Shown: positions 1 through 9,253, counted from the stretch's first letter. The stretch is 64,000 nt of DNA from Flammeovirga kamogawensis (GCF_018736065.1 NZ_CP076128.1:4341001-4405000), one strand, 5' to 3'. Notes: generated by a model not told the origin, from the sequence alone. A program made the numbers and translations.

Positions 1-686
1 GTCTGAATAAAAGATTCAATAGGAAAGACATCATTCATAATGCCAATTTTACGCCCTTTAGCACTTACAATACCTGCTGTAACTGTACTAGTAAGATTAA
101 ATGGATTACCAACAGCTAGAACCCAATCTCCAACTCTTACAGCTTTTGAAGATGCTATTTGAATTGGTGGTAAACCCTCTTTTTGAATTTTTAGTAAAGC
201 AATGTCTGTAGATTTATCAACGCCAATTAATTTAGCATTATATGATCTTTTATTATAGATGACTTCAATTTTATCGGCCCCTTTTATAACATGATTGTTG
301 GTTACAATGTATCCATCCTCGGTAAAAATAACTCCCGAACCTGACCCAACAGCTACACCAGATGAATTACTTTGCGAGGGGCGTCCAAAAAATAGGTCAC
401 TCCATGTTTTTCTGTTACTATATCTATTATTCATATAAGTGACTATATAGACTACAGATTTGGTACTTACTTCGGCAGCATCAGCAAAAGCAGAGAGTTT
501 TAAATCTTCAGAAGATGGTAATTTCTCAAAATTAGAATTACCATAAATAGGAGTAGTGTTTGTTGTTGTATTAGAAGCAAAATTAAATGTTTCTGTATTA
601 GTTGGTGATAGGAATTTGCCATACAGATAAGCTCCACATAAACCACTTATTACTCCAATAATTATTGTAAGTAGAGTACGTTTCAT
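1..686 (-). CDS. HtrA/Do-family trypsin-like serine protease (3' part cut by window edge)
   Basis: The reading frame starts at the ATG at 684-686 on the minus strand and runs off the left edge, so about 228 N-terminal residues are seen. Residues 1-26 form a signal anchor or signal peptide. A linker to about residue 60 is followed by a trypsin-like domain with the catalytic His in TNNHV (about residue 132) and the catalytic Asp in STDIALLKI (about residue 161). The visible sequence ends just before the expected GNSGG serine motif. PDZ domains would lie outside the window. In Bacteroidota this family is the periplasmic quality-control protease/chaperone (DegP/HtrA). Whether the serine is intact cannot be seen. 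Confidence 0.9.
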   Translation of the reverse strand, partial: MKRTLLTIIIGVISGLCGAYLYGKFLSPTNTETFNFASNTTTNTTPIYGNSNFEKLPSSEDLKLSAFADAAEVSTKSVVYIVTYMNNRYSNRKTWSDLFFGRPSQSNSSGVAVGSGSGVIFTEDGYIVTNNHVIKGADKIEVIYNKRSYNAKLIGVDKSTDIALLKIQKEGLPPIQIASSKAVRVGDWVLAVGNPFNLTSTVTAGIVSAKGRKIGIMNDVFPIESFIQ

Positions 687-734
687 TTTTATTTTTTTTG
701 AGTTAATTAATCAAGAAAAGTGCCTTAGTATTAA

Positions 735-1361
735 TTATGACACATTGACATCTGGATTGATCTGATCGTAGGTTATGTTGACAGTTTGGAAATTTTCAAA
801 CAGCGTTTCAGTTAATAAGTTAGTGTCATAAATGTGTATTTGTTTTTCAATATCAGAAGATAAATTTTGGTTTATATTATCCATATAGATTAAATGCTCT
901 TGGTGGATAAACAGTGTATCTACACCAGCTTTATTAGCAAGGGAGCAAATTTCAATTATTTCTGAATTTGTGAAATCAATTGGAGGAAGTTTTAATGTAA
1001 AAAGTACTTCGTCTTTATGTGCAGTTTGAGCTAGTTGCAAGCATTCTATTTTGCACCAAGTAGGATTGGTTCTAAAAGCCCCAACATTAAGAACGGAAGC
1101 TACTTCATTTACTCCTAGTTTTATGAGTTGTTGTAACTCAAAGAGTTTAACTTGAGTGAGTTGATTTCCATTTCCTTCTCCAATACAAGATTGAATTATT
1201 AAGTCTGAACCATGGAGATCTCTGCAAACTTTTTTTACCCAATAGCCTGGTATAGACACTCCTTTCAGAGGAAGGTGTAATCCTAGATCAATTAATTTGA
1301 TTACATCTTCTTCTGAAGAGTATGGGTTTGAAATTTCCGCGATTAAGTGCGTAAATTGCAT
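735..1361 (-). CDS. degenerate DeoC-like (TIM-barrel) protein coupled to pdxJ
   Basis: A 208-residue protein whose ATG overlaps the pdxJ stop codon by one base (TAATG), so translation is probably coupled. Residues about 50-95 resemble deoxyribose-phosphate aldolase: a CIG strand, a K..E helix, then GVNEVASVLNVGA, matching the DERA pattern GADEIDMVINIGA. By eye the catalytic Asp (E. coli D102) falls on Ala88 and the Schiff-base Lys (K167, in FIKTSTG) falls on Phe151. It is therefore unlikely to be an active aldolase. The role is unknown; a link to pyridoxal phosphate synthesis or handling is inferred only from the coupling with pdxJ. It could also simply be a diverged barrel protein of another family. 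Confidence 0.75.
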   Translation of the reverse strand: MQFTHLIAEISNPYSSEEDVIKLIDLGLHLPLKGVSIPGYWVKKVCRDLHGSDLIIQSCIGEGNGNQLTQVKLFELQQLIKLGVNEVASVLNVGAFRTNPTWCKIECLQLAQTAHKDEVLFTLKLPPIDFTNSEIIEICSLANKAGVDTLFIHQEHLIYMDNINQNLSSDIEKQIHIYDTNLLTETLFENFQTVNITYDQINPDVNVS

Positions 1362-2074
1362 TATGAGAGTTGTTTAAGGTACATTTGGATTGTATTTTCT
1401 AATCCAAAATAGAGTGCGTCACATACTAAAGCATGTCCAATTGATACTTCATCTAAACCTTTAATATTTTGATGAAAATACGCTAAATTCTCTAAATCTA
1501 AATCGTGACCAGCGTTTAAACCTAAACCTAATTCTTTTGCTTTTGCAGCAGCAGTAATATAAGGAGCAATAGCTTTCTCTCTATCAATAGAATAGTTTGC
1601 TGCATAAGGCTCAGTATATAATTCAACTCGGTCAGCACCAACAGCAGCAGCACCCTCTACCATTTTAGGATCAGGATCAACAAAAATTGAAACGCGTATA
1701 CCGTCGGCTTTTAATTCTTTGATTACCTTAGTTAAAAAATCTTTATGTTTAATAGTATCCCAACCTGCATTAGAGGTAATAGCATCATCAGCATCTGGTA
1801 CAAGTGTAGCTTGTTCTGGAGTAACACTTTTAACTAATTCAATAAATCTAGGAGCTGGATTTCCTTCAATATTGTATTCTGTTGTTACCACAGGTTTTAG
1901 GTCTAAAGTATCTTGGTTTGTAATATGACGCTCGTCTGGACGAGGGTGAATAGTAATGCCTTGTGCACCAAAACGCTCACAATCCTTTGCAACTTGGACT
2001 AAGTTTGGGTTGTTGGCTCCACGAGCATTTCTAATTGTTGCAATCTTATTAATGTTTACACTTAGGCGTGTCAT
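1361..2074 (-). CDS. pdxJ: pyridoxine 5'-phosphate synthase PdxJ
   Basis: 237 residues, the usual length for PdxJ. It condenses 3-amino-2-oxopropyl phosphate with 1-deoxyxylulose 5-phosphate to give pyridoxine 5'-phosphate in the DXP-dependent vitamin B6 route, in the cytoplasm. The start [19 protein letters not shown] and the motifs [20 protein letters not shown] and [14 protein letters not shown] are hallmarks of the family. It is the first gene of a two-gene minus-strand unit with the DeoC-like gene at 735-1361, sharing one base with its start codon. Nothing odd in length or motifs. Confidence 0.96.
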   Translation of the reverse strand: MTRLSVNINKIATIRNARGANNPNLVQVAKDCERFGAQGITIHPRPDERHITNQDTLDLKPVVTTEYNIEGNPAPRFIELVKSVTPEQATLVPDADDAITSNAGWDTIKHKDFLTKVIKELKADGIRVSIFVDPDPKMVEGAAAVGADRVELYTEPYAANYSIDREKAIAPYITAAAKAKELGLGLNAGHDLDLENLAYFHQNIKGLDEVSIGHALVCDALYFGLENTIQMYLKQLS

Positions 2075-2332
2075 ATTTGTATGTTCTTAATTGAAAACTT
2101 ATTTTCACAAAAATGAATAGAAAGTTGAAAAAAACTACTATCTGATAAGTAAGAATGATGGAAAAGGTTAGAAAATCTTTTTATTTGAAATCAAATTAAC
2201 TGTTCGTTAACTATTGAAGATTATGATGTTTTGTGTATCTTCACTCAATACGAACAATAAGCAGTTATTTTTATATATCAATAAAAGTTACGATTATCGT
2301 AATTTGTTCGTTTTACATAAAGTTCTAAAGAA

Positions 2333-2782
2333 ATGAGTTTAAAAGACAAGGTACAAGAGGCTATGAAAGTAGCGATGAAAAGTAAAGATAAAGTTACACT
2401 AGGTACCTTAAAACAATTAAAAGCTAAAATTCAGTTAGCAGAAACAGCTCAAGGAAAAGGTACTGTTTTAACTACTGAAGAAGAATTAAAACTTTTAACT
2501 AAAGAAGCTAAACAAAGAAGAGATTCTGCAGATATATACAAAGAATCTGGTAGAACAGATCTTTTAGATATAGAATTAGGAGAGCTTGCAGTTATTGAAG
2601 CGTACCTTCCAAAACAATTGTCAGAAGACGAGGTAGAAGCTCAAGTAAAAGAATTAATTGCTCAAGTAGGAGCTACTTCTCCTAAAGATATGGGTAAAGT
2701 AATGGGTGCAGCAGGCAAGAAATTTGCAGGTGTTGCAGATATGAAAGTTGTTTCAGCAAAAGTGAAACAAGCTTTAACTTAA
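2333..2782 (+). CDS. GatB/YqeY domain protein
   Basis: 149 residues matching the YqeY family, which resembles the tRNA-binding tail domain of GatB (Asp/Glu-tRNA amidotransferase subunit B). The start MSLKDKVQEAMKVAMKSKDKVTLGTLK, the central RRDSADIYKESGRTDLLD segment and the C-terminal PKDMGKVMG are typical. It is a soluble helical cytoplasmic protein. The exact function of stand-alone YqeY proteins is not established, though an accessory role in tRNA-dependent amidation is often suggested. It is followed 22 bases later by the CvpA-like gene, probably one transcript. Confidence 0.88.
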   Translation: MSLKDKVQEAMKVAMKSKDKVTLGTLKQLKAKIQLAETAQGKGTVLTTEEELKLLTKEAKQRRDSADIYKESGRTDLLDIELGELAVIEAYLPKQLSEDEVEAQVKELIAQVGATSPKDMGKVMGAAGKKFAGVADMKVVSAKVKQALT

Positions 2783-2804
2783 TCAGATAAAAAAATAATT
2801 TATT

Positions 2805-3365
2805 GTGGAACAAGATTTAGGATTTTTCACTTCATATATTAGAGTAACCGATATATTCCTTCTAGGAATGATTGTTTATGGAGCATACAAAGGTTTTCGT
2901 AGAGGGTTTCTGCTAGAAATAATCTCAACGGTAGTTTTTGTATTTGGTGCTTCGTTGATCTTTTTTGGGGTGGCAGGTGCTTTTTCATCATCAAAAACAT
3001 ATGTAGAGACACCAAAATCTACAGTGTTTTTTGCTTATGTAATCTTTTTCTTTGGAGGTACAATGGGTTTAAACCTATTAGGTAAATGGTTACAAGATAA
3101 AATAGATTATTCTGTTTTAGATGATTTAGATAATGTAGCTGCTTTAATTTTAGGTGGGTTTAAATATGCTCTATCTCTATCAGTAATTTTAGGTCTTTTT
3201 AATTCTGCTGGATTAGGACTTCCTAAAGATGTTACGGAGGATTCAATTATTTATCCAAAATTATTAGATTTAAATGATTGGGTAATTGATGCAGGAGGTA
3301 CCATAATGCCGAGTATGAAAAGGTATTCTAAGGAAATACATGAATTATTTGAAGAAAATTTATAG
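2805..3365 (+). CDS. CvpA family membrane protein (GTG start)
   Basis: 186 residues with four predicted membrane helices (about 14-32, 35-57, 72-92 and 111-130), matching the CvpA/colicin V production family. The family signature YGAYKGFRRGFLLEI follows the first helix. The start codon is GTG at 2805, 22 bases after the YqeY stop; no in-frame ATG lies near enough to include the first helix. A strong terminator follows at once. CvpA proteins are inner-membrane proteins of unclear biochemical role, linked in other bacteria to envelope stress and bile or colicin phenotypes. Confidence 0.85.
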   Translation: MEQDLGFFTSYIRVTDIFLLGMIVYGAYKGFRRGFLLEIISTVVFVFGASLIFFGVAGAFSSSKTYVETPKSTVFFAYVIFFFGGTMGLNLLGKWLQDKIDYSVLDDLDNVAALILGGFKYALSLSVILGLFNSAGLGLPKDVTEDSIIYPKLLDLNDWVIDAGGTIMPSMKRYSKEIHELFEENL

Positions 3366-3397
3366 AAAAAGGGAAGTTTAATTACTTCCCTTTTTTA
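3366..3397 (+). terminator. intrinsic terminator after CvpA-like gene
   Basis: Stem GGGAAGT / ACTTCCC with a six-base loop, preceded by A-run and followed by TTTTTT. It closes the YqeY-CvpA unit. Confidence 0.85.
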
Positions 3398-3403
3398 TTT
3401 TTG
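3396..3403 (+). promoter_or_regulatory. candidate -7 promoter box for pabA/trpG-like gene
   Basis: TATTTTTG fits the Bacteroidota TAnnTTTG box exactly and overlaps the T-run of the preceding terminator. It implies a transcript start near 3410, about 14 bases before the ATG at 3424. This supports that ATG rather than the GTG at 3403. No convincing -33 TTG is seen. Confidence 0.5.
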
Positions 3404-3423
3404 TGAAAACGAAACAAACAAAT

Positions 3424-3987
3424 ATGATTTTACTTCTAGATAACTTTGACTCTTTCACATATAATCTTGTAGATTATTTCACTCAATTAGGTGAAAAAGT
3501 AGAGGTGATTCGTAATGATACACCACTAGAAGAAATTATTGTTTATAAATATTCTGCTATTGTACTATCACCTGGTCCTGAAACTCCAGATAAGGCAGGT
3601 AATATGATGGATGTGATTGACTATTATCATAAAACACACCCTATTTTAGGAATTTGTTTAGGGCATCAAGCCATAGGAGAGTTCTTTGGAGGAAAAGTAA
3701 TTAAGGCATTAAAGCCCATGCACGGAAAAATGTCTCAAATAGAATGTACTACATCAACTTTGTTTCAAAATTTACCCGAAAAATTTATTGTTGTACGTTA
3801 TCATTCTTTGATATTAGATAATGTGCATAACATTATAAATGTTACAGCTAAATCTATGGAAAACGAGATTATGGCTATTGAACATAAAAATTTACCAATA
3901 TCAGGAGTGCAGTTTCATCCGGAGGCAATTTTAACAGAACATGGTTTGGATATTTTACATAATTGGATTGTATCCTGGAGGGGCTAA
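3424..3987 (+). CDS. pabA: glutamine amidotransferase of anthranilate/aminodeoxychorismate synthase (TrpG/PabA)
   Basis: 187 residues from the ATG at 3424; the start MILLLDNFDSFTYNLVDYF is the classical beginning of TrpG/PabA proteins. An upstream in-frame GTG at 3403 would add seven polar residues and lies inside the likely promoter, so it is rejected. Class I glutaminase motifs are intact: the oxyanion region LSPGPETP, the nucleophile Cys in GICLGHQAIGEFFGG, and the His-Glu pair in GVQFHPEAILTEHG. It supplies ammonia to a chorismate-using synthase for tryptophan or folate synthesis. With no trp genes nearby, PabA or a dual-use subunit is most likely; the symbol is tentative. Confidence 0.9.
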   Translation: MILLLDNFDSFTYNLVDYFTQLGEKVEVIRNDTPLEEIIVYKYSAIVLSPGPETPDKAGNMMDVIDYYHKTHPILGICLGHQAIGEFFGGKVIKALKPMHGKMSQIECTTSTLFQNLPEKFIVVRYHSLILDNVHNIINVTAKSMENEIMAIEHKNLPISGVQFHPEAILTEHGLDILHNWIVSWRG

Positions 3988-4166
3988 ATGAAGAAAAACT
4001 AGAATTATATTATTTATCCAATAAAGCCATTAAATAATACACTGATTTTTTCCTTTTCTATGCTTATATTAGTGTAATAGGGTTGGTGTAGCATAAACGT
4101 GTTTTCTATTATGAACTACATTCCTAATAAAATGACTCAGTACTACGTTTTAAGGTATTCTACTAT

Positions 4167-5636
4167 ATGGCGAGATTAAAGCATATAATTAAGCAATTAT
4201 CCGAAAAAGATTACGAAGCAATTAAAATATCTTTGATAGAAAGTAATGCAGATAAATCCGCTTATTTACTTTCTTCAATGCGTGAAAAAAGAATGTCTGA
4301 TCAGCAGGTAATGACTGAGCTAGACGTGAATACTAATGCATACTATACTTTAAGATCTCGTTTAAATCAAAAAATTGAAGAATATTTACTACAGCAAATG
4401 GAAAGTCCGAGAGCGGACCTTCTAAAAAAAGTAGCAAATATTCATGAAATGGTTTTCACTAAGAAGAGGGCTATATCAATTGTTACATTAAAAAAATTAG
4501 AGAAGGAATTATTAGATTATGATTTGTCTAATGAGTTGACGGTTGTTTATAAAGCACTTAAACGATTACATATAAATTCTCCAGATTATTTTGTGTATTC
4601 TCAGTTATACAATAAGCATGTTGCGTATATGTTGGCTGTAGATAAAATAGAAGATATTCTTGCAGATTATTTTAAGAAATTTGGTGTTTACGCCTTTACA
4701 GGCGATGAAACAGATCGACTCGGTTTAGATTTATTGCATAACGAAATCAACAGTACAACTAAGTTATATGAATCGCATAGACCGTTTGTATATCAGAGTT
4801 GTATGAATGTTTTTCACCGTCTTTTTATAGAAGATGAAACAAAAATTGCATTAAATAACGAAGACGATAATGAAGAACCTATTGAAGATATATTCTTGAA
4901 AATTGATCAGATTTTTGATCAATATCAAATGGATTCTATTTATTTCCATCTGCATAATGTTTTTGAATTTTTAAAATTAGAATATTATACACATTACGGT
5001 GTATTCCGTAAGGCAAGTAAATATTACGATGCCGTAAACGAAGAGGTAGTTCCTTTGCTTATGCATAGTAATTTATATACTTTTCCAACACAGTTTTTAC
5101 AAACAAAATTACAACGAGCTCTGCAAACAGATACACAAGGAGATTTGTTTGAAAGTAATAAAGAAACATTCGATGATTATGAGCCAGATATAGATGATAT
5201 ACCTAATTATGTATCTTATATAGTCTATAGAGCTATTTCTGCTTATTATGCTGGTGAGTTTGATGAAGCTGCTCGATTCTTGAATAATTTATTAAATGAG
5301 GTAAGTTTAAAGAAATATCCTCATGCATTTTTAGAAGTGAAGTGTTTACTTGCTCTTCAATATGTATGTTTAAGGGATTATGAGCTTTTTAATCAATTGT
5401 CTAATAGTATACAAAGGCAAATTAGGTTAATGGGTAAAGAAAGTTGCCCTTCAATTACCTTGTTTTTGAAGATGCTTAAAACAGGCATGAGTGAAGCGAA
5501 AAGAGACAAAATGACTAAGGTGTCAAATATCATAACAAAATATACACAGATAAAGTCACCTTATATTTTTGCACCTACACGTTCAATCAGAATGGATGAT
5601 AGATTTATTCGGTTTGTGAGTGGAGATCTAGATTAA
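4167..5636 (+). CDS. uncharacterised 489-residue helical protein
   Basis: I do not recognise this gene. The protein starts MARLKHIIKQLSEKDYEAI, has no signal peptide or membrane helix and appears almost entirely alpha-helical. The middle and C-terminal parts (about 240-450) contain TPR-like helix pairs, for example around YYAGEFDEAARFLNNLL and CLLALQYVCLRDYELFNQL. An acidic stretch (NNEDDNEEPIEDIFLK) lies near residue 230. It stands alone between the pabA-like gene and a strong terminator. A cytoplasmic scaffold or adaptor is plausible from the helical repeats but is not shown. Confidence 0.7.
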   Translation: MARLKHIIKQLSEKDYEAIKISLIESNADKSAYLLSSMREKRMSDQQVMTELDVNTNAYYTLRSRLNQKIEEYLLQQMESPRADLLKKVANIHEMVFTKKRAISIVTLKKLEKELLDYDLSNELTVVYKALKRLHINSPDYFVYSQLYNKHVAYMLAVDKIEDILADYFKKFGVYAFTGDETDRLGLDLLHNEINSTTKLYESHRPFVYQSCMNVFHRLFIEDETKIALNNEDDNEEPIEDIFLKIDQIFDQYQMDSIYFHLHNVFEFLKLEYYTHYGVFRKASKYYDAVNEEVVPLLMHSNLYTFPTQFLQTKLQRALQTDTQGDLFESNKETFDDYEPDIDDIPNYVSYIVYRAISAYYAGEFDEAARFLNNLLNEVSLKKYPHAFLEVKCLLALQYVCLRDYELFNQLSNSIQRQIRLMGKESCPSITLFLKMLKTGMSEAKRDKMTKVSNIITKYTQIKSPYIFAPTRSIRMDDRFIRFVSGDLD

Positions 5637-5658
5637 AATAAAGATGTTTATATATAAC

Positions 5659-5694
5659 AAAAGAGGCTATTTCAATTGAAATAGCCTCTTTTGT
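5659..5694. terminator. bidirectional terminator, convergent genes
   Basis: A perfect stem AAAGAGGCTATTTCA paired with its complement around a central ATTG/CAAT symmetry, followed by T-rich sequence on the plus strand. It lies between the convergent helical protein and response regulator genes. Confidence 0.85.
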
Positions 5695-5715
5695 TTAGGT
5701 AGAAAAAATATATTT

Positions 5716-6129
5716 TTATGCAATCTCTAAAGAAGAAAGGTTCTTCTGAGTAAGAGGCTTATTTACATATTTTTTAACGTAACTATAATTTTGTGATCGA
5801 CTAATATCCTGTGGGTTAATCGAAGAAGTTAACATTACAATCTTACATTTCTTTTTGGTTGATTCAGAAAGTTGATCAAATAAATCTAAGAATTGAAAGC
5901 CATCCATTAAAGGCATATCAATATCAAGAAATATAAGTTCAGGTAATATTTTATCAGATACATCACCTAATTTTTCAATATTACGTAGAAACTCAATGGC
6001 ACTTTTTGCACCAGAATGAATAAAAATATTGTCACTTATTTTAGATGCTTCAATCATCTTTTGATTAATGAGGTTGTCAATTTCATTATCATCAATCAAC
6101 ATCACAGAATAGTATTTTTTTTGAGTCAT
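5716..6129 (-). CDS. single-domain CheY-like response regulator
   Basis: 137 residues from the ATG at 6127-6129; an ATG ten codons further up (6159) would add an unconserved MISISLYLYQ. The receiver motifs are present: the acidic pair in MLIDDNEIDN (Asp13/Asp14), phospho-acceptor Asp69 in IFLDIDMPLMDGF, the Thr in VMLTSS and Lys in YVNKPL. There is no output domain, so it acts by protein contact or as a phosphorelay intermediate. No kinase gene adjoins it. This compact type, with long insertions between helices, is common next to or scattered from hybrid kinases in Bacteroidota. Confidence 0.88.
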   Translation of the reverse strand: MTQKKYYSVMLIDDNEIDNLINQKMIEASKISDNIFIHSGAKSAIEFLRNIEKLGDVSDKILPELIFLDIDMPLMDGFQFLDLFDQLSESTKKKCKIVMLTSSINPQDISRSQNYSYVKKYVNKPLTQKNLSSLEIA

Positions 6130-6333
6130 TTGGTATAAGTAAAGCGAAATAGAAATCAATTATAGAGTACTATTAAATGGGACTTGTTAATTAACCACTG
6201 TATCGTAACTAATTCTTATATCAATATATGGAAAATAGAGAAGAACCTCAAAGGTTTTTTAGCTTAATTACAGTGTCGCCGGTACTTTGTATGTAATATT
6301 TACAATCAAACGTAAAAAAAAGTAATTTAAAAT

Positions 6334-6371
6334 AAAGTCTACATTCTATTCATAAATAAAATGTAGACCTT
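6334..6371 (-). terminator. terminator of the aldehyde dehydrogenase gene
   Basis: Arms GTCTACATTCTATT (6337-6350) and AATAAAATGTAGAC (6355-6368) pair with one mismatch around a four-base loop. On the minus strand the stem is followed by TTTATTTTAAA. It lies 30 bases past the stop at 6399. Confidence 0.65.
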
Positions 6372-6398
6372 ATCTTAAAATTTATTACTATTTACTAT

Positions 6399-7952
6399 CT
6401 AAATATCAAATTTAATACCTTGTGCTAAAGGTAATACTCTACCGTAATTTACAGTATTTGTTTGTCTACGCATATATGCTTTCCACGCATCAGAACCAGA
6501 TTCTCTTCCACCACCGGTTTCTTTTTCTCCGCCAAAAGCTCCTCCTATCTCTGCACCTGAAGTACCAATATTTATATTTGCAATTCCACAGTCAGATCCA
6601 GCAGCACTCAAAAATGCTTCAGACTCTAATAAATGGTTTGTAAAAATAGCAGATGATAATCCTTGTTTTACGTCGTTTTGAATACGGATTGCATTTTCAA
6701 CTTCGCCATCATATTTAATTAAATACAAGATTGGAGCAAATGTCTCATCTTGTACAATTTGATAATGATTTTCTGCTTCTACGATGGCAGGGTGAACGTA
6801 ATTACTAGAAAGACCTTCTTTTGAATAAGAATCTCCACCAATCAATAGTTTACCACCTTCAGATGTAGCTTTATTAATAGCTGCTTTGAAAGCATCAACA
6901 GCATCATTATCAATTAAAGGACCAACTAAAGAACTTTCATCCAAAGGATGACCAATTGACAATGAAGGATATATTTTTAATAAACGCTCTTTTACTTTAT
7001 CATATTGAGAAGCATGAACAATTAACCTTCTAGTTGATGTACATCTTTGACCACAAGTACCAACGGCTCCAAATACAGTTGCACGAATCGCCATTTCTAC
7101 ATCAGCATTTTCTGTAATAATTAACGCATTGTTACCACCAAGTTCTAATAAAGATTTTCCTAGTCTAGCACCAACTGCTTCAGCCACTTTTTTACCCATT
7201 CTAGTAGATCCTGTAGCAGAAACTAAAGGAATACGGGTGTCATGAGACATACTTGCTCCAATTGCTGCATCACCAATGATATAACTAAAAATACCTTCAG
7301 GCAAATCATTTGCTTTCAGTACGTCTTGTAAAATGTTTTGACATGCAATAGCTGTAAGCGGTGTTTTTTCAGAAGGTTTCCAAATACATACATTACCGCC
7401 AATTGCTGCAATCATAGCGTTCCAAGACCAAACAGCAACGGGGAAATTAAAAGCAGATATAATACCTACAATTCCTAGTGGGTGCCATTGTTCAAACATT
7501 CTATGGTCTTGTCTTTCAGACTTCATTTCTAAACCATAAAGTTGTCTAGATTGTCCAACAGCAAAATCACAGATGTCTATCATTTCTTGAACTTCACCAA
7601 GTCCTTCTTGATAAATTTTACCCATTTCGTAAGTAACTAACTTACCTAGTGGATCTTTATATTTTCTTAGAGCTTCACCAATCTGACGAACAATTTCGCC
7701 TCTTCTTGGTGCAGGAAGTGTTTTCCAATTTTCGTAAGCTTTTTGGGATGTAGCAACAATATGATCAAGATCTTCTTGAGTTGCCATTTCTACTTCTGCT
7801 ATTACTTCACCATCTGTTGGAGAAACAATTTTTCTTGTTGCTCTAGAAGGATCTAAAGTTGCAAAAGTTCTTCCTGTAGAGAATGCAGGGTTTCGTTTCT
7901 GGATTCCAAGTTCAGCAAGGAAATCCAAATTAATAATAGTGTTAGTGTTCAT
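6399..7952 (-). CDS. amaB: ALDH7-type aldehyde dehydrogenase (aminoadipate semialdehyde dehydrogenase-like)
   Basis: 517 residues, matching the ALDH7A1/antiquitin group rather than generic ALDHs: it has FGGEKETGGGRESGSDAW and YMRRQTNTVNYG near the C-terminus. The catalytic residues are present: Glu270 in LLELGGNNA and Cys304 in CGQRCTSTRR; FNFPVAVWSWN forms the cofactor-side loop. Members oxidise alpha-aminoadipic semialdehyde (piperideine-6-carboxylate) to aminoadipate with NAD+ in lysine catabolism. No other lysine-degradation gene lies beside it, so the substrate rests on subfamily resemblance. Cytoplasmic, own transcription unit. Confidence 0.88.
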   Translation of the reverse strand: MNTNTIINLDFLAELGIQKRNPAFSTGRTFATLDPSRATRKIVSPTDGEVIAEVEMATQEDLDHIVATSQKAYENWKTLPAPRRGEIVRQIGEALRKYKDPLGKLVTYEMGKIYQEGLGEVQEMIDICDFAVGQSRQLYGLEMKSERQDHRMFEQWHPLGIVGIISAFNFPVAVWSWNAMIAAIGGNVCIWKPSEKTPLTAIACQNILQDVLKANDLPEGIFSYIIGDAAIGASMSHDTRIPLVSATGSTRMGKKVAEAVGARLGKSLLELGGNNALIITENADVEMAIRATVFGAVGTCGQRCTSTRRLIVHASQYDKVKERLLKIYPSLSIGHPLDESSLVGPLIDNDAVDAFKAAINKATSEGGKLLIGGDSYSKEGLSSNYVHPAIVEAENHYQIVQDETFAPILYLIKYDGEVENAIRIQNDVKQGLSSAIFTNHLLESEAFLSAAGSDCGIANINIGTSGAEIGGAFGGEKETGGGRESGSDAWKAYMRRQTNTVNYGRVLPLAQGIKFDI

Positions 7953-8093
7953 TGTCTTTATGTGTTTTTTTATGGTGCGTAAATTTGAATAAAAAAAGGT
8001 GGATTATCCAAAAAAATACCCCAAAAGAAAGAATAAAAAGTGTGTAATTAACACAAAAAGCCTTTTCTACTCTCTTTTGAGGTTTAAAAATGA

Positions 8094-9167
8094 TTAATTA
8101 GACATCAAATATGCTTTGATGAAATCGTCTAAATCACCATCTAATACTTTTTGTACATCTGTTTTTTCTACAGCTGTACGAATATCTTTTACTAATTTAT
8201 AAGGGTGCATTGTGTAATTTCTGATTTGAGAACCGAAGTCTACACGTTTTTTTCCACTTTCTACTTTAGCTCTTTCTGCATTTCTTAATTCTACTTCCTT
8301 TTGATAAAGTCTAGACTTCAACATTTTTATTGCCTTTTCTTTATTTTGAAGTTGAGAACGTTCCTGTTGGCATTCTATTATGATACCAGAAGTGTGTCTT
8401 AAACGAACGGCTGTTTCTACTTTATTGACATTTTGTCCACCAGCACCGCCAGAGCGGAAAGTTTCCCAAGTAATATCAGCAGGGTTAACCTCAATAGTAA
8501 TAGAATCGTCTACAACAGGGTAAACAAACACAGAACCAAAAGTAGTATGTCTTTTTCCAGATGAATCAAAAGGACTTAGACGTACCATACGGTGAACACC
8601 AATTTCAGATTGTAAATAACCGTAAGCAAAGTCACCTTCAAATTCTAATGTAGCTTGTTTAAAACCAACTACATCACCCTCGTTTATATTTACAACTTTC
8701 ACTTTGTAACCATGAGATTCTCCCCACATTTTATACATTCTGAAAAGCATTTCTACCCAATCATTAGATTCTGTACCTCCAGCGCCAGAGTTAATCTCCA
8801 TCATTGCACTTAAGCTATCTTCTTCGTTGCTAAGCATTTTTTTAACTTCTAATGCTTCAACAGCATCTTCCGTTTTTTTACCTTCAGCATTAAGTTCTTC
8901 TTCATCTACATCTCCAGCCTCATAAAATTCAAATAAAGTTTCTAAGTCTTCAAAAAGACTTTTAACCTCTTCAAATTTTATAACCCAAGCTTTCAACCCT
9001 TTTATTTCTTTTAAAAGTACTTCAGCTTCTTTTGGAGAATCCCAAAAACCAGCAGCGGTAGTTAAAGCTTCTTTTTCTTCGATATCACTTTTTTTATTGT
9101 CAATATCTAAGTAACCTTGAAGGTCAGAAATTCTATTTCCTAGCTCTTTAAGTTGAGATTGATTCAT
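8094..9167 (-). CDS. prfB: peptide chain release factor 2 (no programmed frameshift)
   Basis: 357 residues. RF2 recognises UGA and UAA and releases the finished protein from the ribosome. The tripeptide anticodon SPF (198-200, VRLSPFDSSGKRHT) and the GGQ motif (243-245, SGGAGGQNVNKVE) are both intact. The N-terminus LGNRISDLQGYLDID aligns with the E. coli region that carries the autoregulatory +1 frameshift, but here the codons read GGT TAC TTA GAT with no in-frame TGA. The whole protein is one open frame, so release-factor autoregulation by frameshifting is absent. Confidence 0.95.
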   Translation of the reverse strand: MNQSQLKELGNRISDLQGYLDIDNKKSDIEEKEALTTAAGFWDSPKEAEVLLKEIKGLKAWVIKFEEVKSLFEDLETLFEFYEAGDVDEEELNAEGKKTEDAVEALEVKKMLSNEEDSLSAMMEINSGAGGTESNDWVEMLFRMYKMWGESHGYKVKVVNINEGDVVGFKQATLEFEGDFAYGYLQSEIGVHRMVRLSPFDSSGKRHTTFGSVFVYPVVDDSITIEVNPADITWETFRSGGAGGQNVNKVETAVRLRHTSGIIIECQQERSQLQNKEKAIKMLKSRLYQKEVELRNAERAKVESGKKRVDFGSQIRNYTMHPYKLVKDIRTAVEKTDVQKVLDGDLDDFIKAYLMSN

Positions 9168-9253
9168 ATATTTTTATTTTCTATTCATTAAAATCGTTGC
9201 AGTGTTACAAGACGATGAATTTGAATAGTTTGTGTCTTTTCTAATATTTTCAT

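Noticed and set aside
3403-3423. GTG at 3403 as the start of the PabA/TrpG-like gene
   Set aside because: It would add KTKQTN-type residues before the conserved MILLLDNFDSFTYN and lies within the likely promoter box and terminator T-run.
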